A stretch of 35,626 nucleotides of DNA, from the NCBI GenBank assembly GCA_030037265.1, contig JASHRQ010000054.1:1-35626 (forward strand). The letters run 5' to 3'. A program made the position numbers and the translations under genes. Shown here one piece after another: positions 30,336-35,626 of the stretch. How positions within the stretch are numbered: position 1 is the first letter of the stretch; each line of letters begins with the position of its first letter. The notes under the pieces are model-generated. The model was not told where the DNA came from and searched no databases. It worked only from the letters and a program-made list of their open reading frames with translations. Source of the stretch: Thermoplasmata archaeon (GTDB lineage: Archaea; Thermoplasmatota; Thermoplasmata; Lutacidiplasmatales; UBA184).

Positions 30336-31697
30336 CTAGAAGAGGGTCGCGGACGTGAAGTGGAACCGGTCCGCGACGAGCGCGGGGCAGGTGACCGCCC
30401 CGCTGCCGCGCTCGTCGGAGTACCGGCGACGTTCCCGGCCCAGGAGCCGGACGTGCGCGACGGTCTCGAGGATGCTCTGCGTGAACCGGAGGTTCCGCGC
30501 CGGCCCGACCACCTCGCCGCGCTCGATGAGGTACGTCCCGTCGCGGGTCATCCCGGTGATCGTCGAGTGGCCCGGGTGCACGACGCGCACGTACCAGAAC
30601 CGCGTCACGAGGATCCCCCGCCGGGTCTCCCGGATGAGCTCCTCCGCGCTCGCGTCCCCGGCGGCCATCACCTGGTGCTCCGGCTGCGGCCCCACGTCCC
30701 CCGGCAGCGCGTGGCCGGTCGTCGGCCCGCGTCCCAGCCGGCCGGCGGAGACGAGGTCGGTGACCGGGCCCCGCGCGATGCCGTGCTCGATGAGCGGCGT
30801 CGCGCGCTTCCGCGAGCCTTCCCAGTCGAGCGCCTGGGGCAGCGAGGCCGGGTCGCGCGCGTCGTCCACCACGTGGACGCGCGCGTCGCCGATGCGCCGG
30901 CCCACCTTCGACCGGAGGCAGCTCCACCCCTCCTCGAACGACTGCGCGGAGAAGCCGAGGTAGCCGAGGATCCCCATCATCTCGGCGACGGCCGACCCGC
31001 CGAGCAGCACGCGGTACTCCCCCGGCGGCACCGGGCGCGGCGCGGCCGGGGCGACCCGCTCGGCCGCCTCGCGTCCGAGCGCCTCCGGCGACATCCGCCG
31101 GACGTCCCAGTCCGCGGTCTCCGTCCAGCCGGAGACCGGCGGGTCCCGCTCGGGCCGCTCGACGAGGACGCTGGACTGCGCGAGCGACCGCCGGTCGGCC
31201 CGGTCGAGCCCCGCGGTGTTCCGGACCCGGAGCCGCCGGTCGCCGACGTTGAGCACGCCGGAGACGCGCGCGCCCGGGGAGGCCCGGTCGGCGCTCGCGA
31301 TCACGCGGCGGACGAACTCCGCCGCCGCCTCCGGGCGGAGCTCGGCGGTGGCGCGGGAGAAGACGACGGGCCGCACGGGGCCGTCCGACCGTCGGAAGCC
31401 GGGGAACTTCTTCTCCGGCGGCGCGACGCGCGCCATCGAGGTCGCCTCGCGGACGAGCGCGTCGAGCGCCGCCGGGTCGGTCGCGGTCGTCGTCGCCCAG
31501 CCGAACCGGCCGTCGAGCCCGACGCGGAGCGTGAGCGACCGCTCGCGCTCGACGTGCGGCTGGTGGATGTAGCTGTTCGCGAACCGGATCGTCGTCCACC
31601 GCTGGTCCAGGAGCCGGGCGTCCGCGGCGGTCCCCGCGGGGATCCGGTCGAACAGCCGGTCGAGCACCCGGCCGGCGTCCGGTGCGGTCGCGGCCAC
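30336..31697 (-). CDS. pmbA: PmbA/TldE subunit of the TldD-TldE metalloprotease
   Basis: The protein of about 453 residues belongs to the TldE/PmbA half of the heterodimeric TldD/TldE protease, which degrades unfolded peptides and processes some modified peptides. The fold is indicated by GEYRVLLGGSAVAEMMGILGYLGFSAQSFEEG, and by GPVTDLVSAGRLGRGPTTGHALPG and FWYVRVVHPGHSTITGMTRDG near the C-terminus. It lacks the HExxxH metal motif, as expected for this half. The GTG at 31697 starts 5 nt after the tldD stop, so the pair is co-translated. The subunit stabilises the active dimer with TldD. Confidence 0.9.
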   Translation of the reverse strand: MAATAPDAGRVLDRLFDRIPAGTAADARLLDQRWTTIRFANSYIHQPHVERERSLTLRVGLDGRFGWATTTATDPAALDALVREATSMARVAPPEKKFPGFRRSDGPVRPVVFSRATAELRPEAAAEFVRRVIASADRASPGARVSGVLNVGDRRLRVRNTAGLDRADRRSLAQSSVLVERPERDPPVSGWTETADWDVRRMSPEALGREAAERVAPAAPRPVPPGEYRVLLGGSAVAEMMGILGYLGFSAQSFEEGWSCLRSKVGRRIGDARVHVVDDARDPASLPQALDWEGSRKRATPLIEHGIARGPVTDLVSAGRLGRGPTTGHALPGDVGPQPEHQVMAAGDASAEELIRETRRGILVTRFWYVRVVHPGHSTITGMTRDGTYLIERGEVVGPARNLRFTQSILETVAHVRLLGRERRRYSDERGSGAVTCPALVADRFHFTSATLF

Positions 31698-31702
31698 CGG
31701 CG

Positions 31703-33151
31703 TCAGCCCCCCCGGACCTGGACGGCCCGGAACCGGCCCGCCGGCGCGCCGTGGCCGACGCGCGCGACCTGCCCGGGCTGTCCCTTCCCGCAGTTCGGCA
31801 CGCCCCACAGGTGCCAGGTGCTCCGGTTCCCGACGGCGTCGAGCGACCGCCAGAACTCCGGGGTCATGCCGGAGTAGATCGGGTTCCGGAGGAGCGCGCC
31901 GAGCTCGCCTCGGACGATCCGCCGGCCGACCTCGGTGCCGAACTGGAAGTTGAGGCGCCGGTCGTCGATCGACCAGGAGCGGTTCGTCGAGAGGAAGATC
32001 CCCTCGTCGACCCCCTCGAGCAGCTCGTCGAACGAGAGCTCCCCCGGCTGCAGGTCGACGTTCGTCATCCGGATGAGCGGGGTCCGGTCGTACGACGAGG
32101 CGCGCATCGCCCCGCCGGACCGCTCCCACCCCTCGCGGCGCGCGGTCTCCCGCGAGGAGAGCGCGCCGACGAGCCGGCCCTCGTGCACGATCGGCACCCG
32201 GCGGGCGGGCACCCCCTCGTCGTCCCACCCGAACGACCCGAGCCCGCCGGGCTCGGTCGCGTCGGCGACGACCTCCATCGCGGGGCTGCCGTAGGTGAGT
32301 TGCCCCAGGTCCTTCTCCCCGACCCACGAGGTGCCGGCGTAGCCGGCCTCCATCGCGAGGATCCGGTCGAGCTCGACGGCGTGGCCGACGGACTCGTGGA
32401 CCTGCAGCGCGAGCTGGTCCGAGTCGAGGACGACGGTCGTCGGCCCGGTCGGCGCCGTCGGCGCGTCCAGGAGCCCCACCGACTCCCGGCCGATCCGCTC
32501 GGCGGTCTCGGTCAGCCGGAGGCCCTCGATGAACTCCCAGCCGGCCTGGTGGAAGTCGCCGCCGAACGACGTGGGACCGCTCCGACGCTGCACCTCGGTG
32601 CCGCGGATCGCGGTCGCGCTCAGTCCGGCGCCGACGTGGCAGATCCGGGATCGGTACGACGCGCCCTCGGACGAGGCGAACCACTTCTCCTCGGACCAGG
32701 CGTTGAACGAGGCGATCCCGGACTTCACCGCGGGGTCGACGTGGAGGCGGCGTTCCGCCTCGATCAGGAGCGCCATCTTGCGCTCCCGCGGCACGTCGAA
32801 CGGGTCGGTCCGCACGTCCGACCGGTACTCCCCGTCCGAGGGCCCCGTCTCGCTCGTGACGGCGAGCGGTCCCCGGGCGGACCGGGCGGCCGCGCGCGCG
32901 ACGCGCCGGGCGAGCGCGGCGGCCTCGCGGACCGAGCGGGGGGCGAGGTCGGAGGTCGTCGCGAACCCCCACGACCGGTCGGTCCGGACCCGCACCCCGA
33001 CGCCCGAGCGCACGGCGTGCGCGAGCGCGCCGGCCTTGCCGTTCCGCACCGAGAGGTGCTCGGAGCGCTCCGGGGCGTAGACCCGCACGTCGGCGTAGAC
33101 GATCCCCGAGGCGAGCGCGGCGCGCAGTCCCAGGCGGAGCAGGTCCTCCAT
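31703..33151 (-). CDS. tldD: TldD metalloprotease subunit
   Basis: This 482-residue catalytic half of the TldD/TldE protease has the zinc motif HESVGH (residues 252-257, HExxxH), with the flanking ALQVHESVGHAVELDRIL typical of the family. The third-ligand region lies near the C-terminus, in WGVPNCGKGQPGQVARVGHG. The tunnel-forming beta structure is suggested by LIRMTNVDLQPGE and FLSTNRSWSIDD. It precedes pmbA on the same strand. In bacteria the pair works on RiPP leader peptides (microcin B17) or the CcdA antitoxin; the archaeal substrate is unknown. A gene for such a peptide is not evident nearby. Confidence 0.93.
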   Translation of the reverse strand: MEDLLRLGLRAALASGIVYADVRVYAPERSEHLSVRNGKAGALAHAVRSGVGVRVRTDRSWGFATTSDLAPRSVREAAALARRVARAAARSARGPLAVTSETGPSDGEYRSDVRTDPFDVPRERKMALLIEAERRLHVDPAVKSGIASFNAWSEEKWFASSEGASYRSRICHVGAGLSATAIRGTEVQRRSGPTSFGGDFHQAGWEFIEGLRLTETAERIGRESVGLLDAPTAPTGPTTVVLDSDQLALQVHESVGHAVELDRILAMEAGYAGTSWVGEKDLGQLTYGSPAMEVVADATEPGGLGSFGWDDEGVPARRVPIVHEGRLVGALSSRETARREGWERSGGAMRASSYDRTPLIRMTNVDLQPGELSFDELLEGVDEGIFLSTNRSWSIDDRRLNFQFGTEVGRRIVRGELGALLRNPIYSGMTPEFWRSLDAVGNRSTWHLWGVPNCGKGQPGQVARVGHGAPAGRFRAVQVRGG

Positions 33152-33174
33152 CGACGGTCCCTCCGTCCCCGGCC

Positions 33175-34143
33175 TCAGAGCATGACCCGAAGGCCCAGCT
33201 TGTCGGTGAGCTCCTTGTACCGGTTCCGGATCGTGACCTCGGTGACGCCGGCGACCTCGGCGACCTCGCGCTGGGTGCGCCGCTCTCCGCACTGGACCGA
33301 GGAGATGTAGATCGCGGCCGCCGCGACGCCGGTCGGCCCGCGGCCGCTCGTGAGCTCGCGCTCCGTCGCGAGCTTCAGGATCTCGTTCGCCCGGGTCTGG
33401 ACCTCGCCCTTCAACTTCAGCTCCGAGCAGAACCGCTGGATGTAGTCCTGCGGCCGGGTCGGGAGCAGCTTCAGCTTGAGCTCGCGGGTCATGAACCGGT
33501 AGGTCCGGCCGATCTCCTTCCGCCCGATGCGGGACTTGCTCGCGATCTCGTCCAGCGTCCGGGGGACGTTGCACTGGCGGCAGCTGCCGTACAGCGACGC
33601 GGCGACGACCCCCTCGATCGAGCGGCCCCGGATCAGGTTCTTCGTCACCGCCTTCCGGTAGATCATCGCGGCGGTCTCGCGGACGTTGCGCGGGAGCGCC
33701 ATGCTCGACGCGAGCCGGTCGAGCTCGGCGAGCGCGAACGCGAGGTTCCGCTCGGTCGCGTTCGACACGCGGATCCGCCGCTGCCACTTCCGCAGCCGGT
33801 ACAGCTGCGCCCGGTTCCGCGTCGGGATCGACTTCCCGTACGGGTCCCGGTTCTTCCAGCCGATCTCCGTCGACAGGCCCTTGTCGTGGATCGTGAGCGT
33901 CGTCGGGGCGCCGGTCCGGGTGCGCTTCTCGCCCTGCTCCGCGTCGAACGCGCGCCACTCCGGCCCCTGGTCGATCATCCCCTCCTCGAGGACGAGGCCG
34001 CACTCGTCGCACAGCAGCTCCCCGCGCTCGTAGTCGCGGGTCAGGTGGTTCGACCCGCAGTTCGAGCACCGGGTCGGGACCACCACGTCGGTCGGTCGTC
34101 CCTCGGCCTTCGCACCGTCCGGGCCCGGTCCCTCACCCTGCAC
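33175..34143 (-). CDS. tfb: Transcription initiation factor IIB (TFB)
   Basis: This 322-residue general transcription factor bridges TBP-TATA to RNA polymerase. The N-terminal zinc ribbon uses Cys26, 29, 45 and 48 (CSNCG and CDECG). The B-reader/linker follows ([11 protein letters not shown] and [13 protein letters not shown]). Two cyclin folds follow, with [22 protein letters not shown] and then [19 protein letters not shown], the recognition helix for the B-recognition element. Length is normal. The ATG overlaps gar1 by 11 nt, an arrangement common in archaea. Confidence 0.97.
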   Translation of the reverse strand: MQGEGPGPDGAKAEGRPTDVVVPTRCSNCGSNHLTRDYERGELLCDECGLVLEEGMIDQGPEWRAFDAEQGEKRTRTGAPTTLTIHDKGLSTEIGWKNRDPYGKSIPTRNRAQLYRLRKWQRRIRVSNATERNLAFALAELDRLASSMALPRNVRETAAMIYRKAVTKNLIRGRSIEGVVAASLYGSCRQCNVPRTLDEIASKSRIGRKEIGRTYRFMTRELKLKLLPTRPQDYIQRFCSELKLKGEVQTRANEILKLATERELTSGRGPTGVAAAAIYISSVQCGERRTQREVAEVAGVTEVTIRNRYKELTDKLGLRVML

Positions 34144-34375
34144 CGTTCGTCCCCTCCGCCACGCGCAACGACGTCCCCAGGAGGCGCGCGGCCTCCGCGC
34201 CCCGCAGGGGGCGACGGGGCCGGATCGAGAGGTACGGGCGCGCGACCGGGCCGAACACCCGAACGACCCGTCCCGCGAACCGCCCGGTGTCGTCGCGGAC
34301 GACCGACCCCTCCGCGGGAGCGTCCGGTCCGAGCGCGCGGGCGGTGACGTGCCCGGTCGCGGTGACGGCGGTCAC
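34133..34375 (-). CDS. gar1: H/ACA ribonucleoprotein protein Gar1
   Basis: The 80-residue protein has the Gar1/NAF1 beta-barrel pattern: [33 protein letters not shown], then [13 protein letters not shown]. Gar1 is part of the H/ACA guide-RNA pseudouridylation complex with Cbf5, Nop10 and L7Ae and helps product release. I use the GTG at 34375 because a TTG at 34426 is upstream of the transcript start predicted from the TATA box at 34431-34436. The GTG overlaps the stop of a tiny leader cistron (GTGA, 34372-34375). tfb follows with an 11-nt overlap. Confidence 0.87.
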   Translation of the reverse strand: MTAVTATGHVTARALGPDAPAEGSVVRDDTGRFAGRVVRVFGPVARPYLSIRPRRPLRGAEAARLLGTSLRVAEGTNGAG

Positions 34376-34404
34376 GGCCCCGACCGTCGCTCCGCGGCGC
34401 TCAC
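34372..34404 (-). other. Possible leaderless 11-codon minicistron upstream of gar1
   Basis: A GTG at 34404 is 29-30 nt from the centre of the TATA box, which is the position of a leaderless start. It encodes [10 protein letters not shown] and stops at TGA (34374-34372), overlapping the gar1 GTG as GTGA. It could feed ribosomes to gar1; that is inferred from spacing alone. Confidence 0.35.
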
Positions 34405-34430
34405 CGAGGCCTTCGCGGGGCGACAAGGAC

Positions 34431-34436
34431 TATAAA
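34431..34436 (-). promoter_or_regulatory. TATA box for gar1-tfb
   Basis: TTTATA on the minus strand (TATAAA on +) is preceded by GTCG and sits in an A/T-rich gap between gar1 and the coiled-coil gene. The predicted transcript start is around 34406. Confidence 0.6.
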
Positions 34437-34452
34437 CGACTTGCGATGGGTA

Positions 34453-34457
34453 CAAAA
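34453..34457 (-). terminator. Short T-tract after the coiled-coil gene
   Basis: Directly after the TAA stop at 34461, the minus strand reads CGCTTTTGTA. A U-rich stretch like this can terminate archaeal RNA polymerase, but it is short, so the call is weak. Confidence 0.3.
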
Positions 34458-34460
34458 GCG

Positions 34461-35411
34461 TTACGGCGGCCGTCGAGCGGCCCGGCGGGACGGCGCTGGC
34501 CCGACCGGCGCGGCGCCGTCGTCCTCCGGTTCCTCGGCGGCCGGCGTCGCCGGTTCGGCGAGCGACTCCACGCGCTCCCGCGCGAGGCGGCCGACCTCGC
34601 CCCACAGCTCCTCGAGCTCCTCCTCGGGGCTCCCGTAGCGCCGGTCCTCGCTGAGCGCCGCCCGCACCTGGGCCATGAGGCGCGCCGCGCCCTGCGCGTC
34701 GCGCGCGCGGTACTTCATCCGGTTGAGCCGTCGAGCGAGGTTCCTCGCCTCGAGGAGGATCTCCTCCTCCTCGGCCTCGCCCATCTGCGTCGGGATCGCC
34801 GGCGCGCGGGGGATCCGCGTGACCGCGCGCTTCAGCTCCTGGAAGCGCTGCCCGATGTTCGAGAGCCCTCCCTCCCGGATCGCCTGCAACAGCTGGGAGA
34901 GCTTCGCGCCCGCCTCGCGGACGTCCTCCCCCCGCTCCCGCGCCTCCCGGATCGACCGGGCGAGCTGTTGCGCCTCCTGGGTGTAGTAGCGGGGCAGCGT
35001 GTCGTTGAGCACGACGAGCGCGAGCGACGCGCTCGCCGCCGCCTTCTCGAGCGCGCCGTCGGCGAGCGCGAGCGTCTTCAGCTGCTGCCGCGCGTTCCCG
35101 ATCCGCTGGTCGACCACCTCCAGGTCGACGCCGCTCCGGCCGGCGAGGTCCCGGAGCTCGTCGACCCGCGCGAGGAGCCCCTTGAGCCAGTTCCAGTCCC
35201 GCTGCGTCTTCTCGAGCAGCCCCTCCGCGCGCCGGAGCGCGGTCATCGCGCCCGGCAGGTCGCGCTTCGAGAGGTCGGACCGGACCTGGTCGACGAACGA
35301 GGAGACGTCGAACGGCACGCCCTCCTGCCGGAGCGCCTCGCCGGAGCGCACGACCTCCTGCACGCGGCGGAGGATCGCGTCCGTGCTGCCCGTCGATGCG
35401 GCGGAGGTCAT
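34461..35411 (-). CDS. Helical, coiled-coil-rich protein of unknown function
   Basis: The 316-residue protein is nearly all alpha-helical, with no signal peptide or membrane segment. Charged helical units of about 40-50 residues recur: VRSDLSKRDLPGAMTALRRA, then DQRIGNARQQLKTLALADGA, YYTQEAQQLARSIREARERG, and LLEARNLARRLNRMKYRARD. It ends in an acidic/Pro tail and a basic RRAARRPP. The family is not one I can name. Its ATG overlaps the stop of the upstream gene (ATGA), and that neighbour looks like the same type of helical repeat, so the two probably act together. Confidence 0.75.
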   Translation of the reverse strand: MTSAASTGSTDAILRRVQEVVRSGEALRQEGVPFDVSSFVDQVRSDLSKRDLPGAMTALRRAEGLLEKTQRDWNWLKGLLARVDELRDLAGRSGVDLEVVDQRIGNARQQLKTLALADGALEKAAASASLALVVLNDTLPRYYTQEAQQLARSIREARERGEDVREAGAKLSQLLQAIREGGLSNIGQRFQELKRAVTRIPRAPAIPTQMGEAEEEEILLEARNLARRLNRMKYRARDAQGAARLMAQVRAALSEDRRYGSPEEELEELWGEVGRLARERVESLAEPATPAAEEPEDDGAAPVGPAPSRRAARRPP

Positions 35412-35626
35412 CCCTCGGTCCCCTCGAGCGTCCGGTCGAGCCGTTCCTTCAGGTCGGCGAGGGTGCGTTCGGCCTCATCCATCTTCCGGTCCCGCAAGAG
35501 CTCGGTCGCGTTCCGTATCTCGACGGCGGCCGCGCGCGCGAGGTCGCTGTCGGTGGGCAGCAGCCGCACGCGGGCCGCGAGCTCCCGGGCCCGGGCAACG
35601 AGGCTCTTGACGGTATCGGGCGCGGG
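35408..35626 (-). CDS. C-terminal part of a second helical-repeat protein, cut by window edge
   Basis: The last 72 residues of a minus-strand gene are visible, entering from beyond 35626. They are helical and charged (VKSLVARARELAARVRLLP, AAAVEIRNATELLRDRKMDE, AERTLADLKERLDRTLEG). The unit of one helix, a short turn and DEAERTL resembles the repeats in the following gene. The TGA overlaps that gene's ATG by 3 nt. Nothing can be said of its N-terminus or function. Confidence 0.6.
   Translation of the reverse strand, partial: PAPDTVKSLVARARELAARVRLLPTDSDLARAAAVEIRNATELLRDRKMDEAERTLADLKERLDRTLEGTEG

Noticed and set aside
1-35626. tRNA or rRNA genes and CRISPR arrays
   Set aside because: The intergenic gaps are short. 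By eye none shows a cloverleaf pattern, rRNA-like sequence or regularly spaced repeats. A tRNAscan or covariance-model search was not possible here.

Overview
The window is a gene-dense, very GC-rich stretch of an archaeal chromosome. The archaeal assignment rests on single-copy information-processing genes read directly from the sequence: release factor aRF1, RFC small subunit, Sec61-beta, TFB, Gar1, aIF6, S17e, S19e, L31e, L39e and a PDCD5-family protein, plus the wyosine enzyme Taw1. Many first genes of operons have a TATA box (TTTAAATA, TTAAATA, TTATAA, TTAA) centred about 26-30 nt upstream of the start codon, as in leaderless archaeal transcripts. Downstream operon genes instead use GGAGG-type sites or stop/start overlaps. 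High GC together with a DUF5611-like gene suggests an uncultured Thermoplasmatota lineage; that is inference and not proven here.

Layout. 1-511: N-terminal part of an amidohydrolase (-), cut by the window edge. 773-1318: a secreted protein (+) ending at a strong GNRA-capped hairpin. 1444-3135: aRF1 and thioredoxin (-). 3308-4126: a SAM methyltransferase (+). 4127-6088: rfcS-moaC-moaB (-). 6201-6992: a soluble S49 peptidase (+), followed by a decayed TnpB remnant and Sec61-beta. 7983-11969: taw1, glmM, a Mut7-C protein and a Trm-G10/Trm11-type methyltransferase. 11963-14156: a site-2 protease with an extracytoplasmic tail, a DUF5611-like protein and a conserved 73-aa protein. 14182-20633 (-): vWA protein, P-loop GTPase, 1064-aa coiled-coil protein, coaD. 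20859-23933: S17e and a GNAT on +, then the S19e-PDCD5-L39e-L31e-aIF6 operon on -. 23990-29727 (+): a molybdoenzyme operon. 29679-33151 (-): purN, pmbA, tldD. 33175-34375 (-): gar1-tfb. 34461-35626 (-): two helical, coiled-coil-like genes, the last cut by the edge.

Two accessory systems stand out. The first is the vWA/GTPase/coiled-coil cassette. Its GTPase and coiled-coil genes overlap at TGATG, its catalytic motifs are intact, and the coiled-coil partner has a globular N-domain I cannot assign; it is the best candidate for an undescribed system. The second is the molybdoenzyme operon (mocA-like, xdhC, small, large and medium subunits, SerK-like). It would normally be labelled aerobic CO dehydrogenase, but the large subunit lacks the CODH active-site loop. 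The medium subunit carries four cysteines with 16-8-9 spacing in a loop typical of 4-hydroxybenzoyl-CoA reductase. The moaC/moaB pair elsewhere in the window is consistent with a need for molybdenum cofactor.

Other features worth attention are an apparent CTG start for the site-2 protease, promoters whose TATA box contains the upstream gene's TAA stop, a near-symmetric TATA box between S19e and the molybdoenzyme operon, and an 11-codon leader minicistron coupled to gar1.
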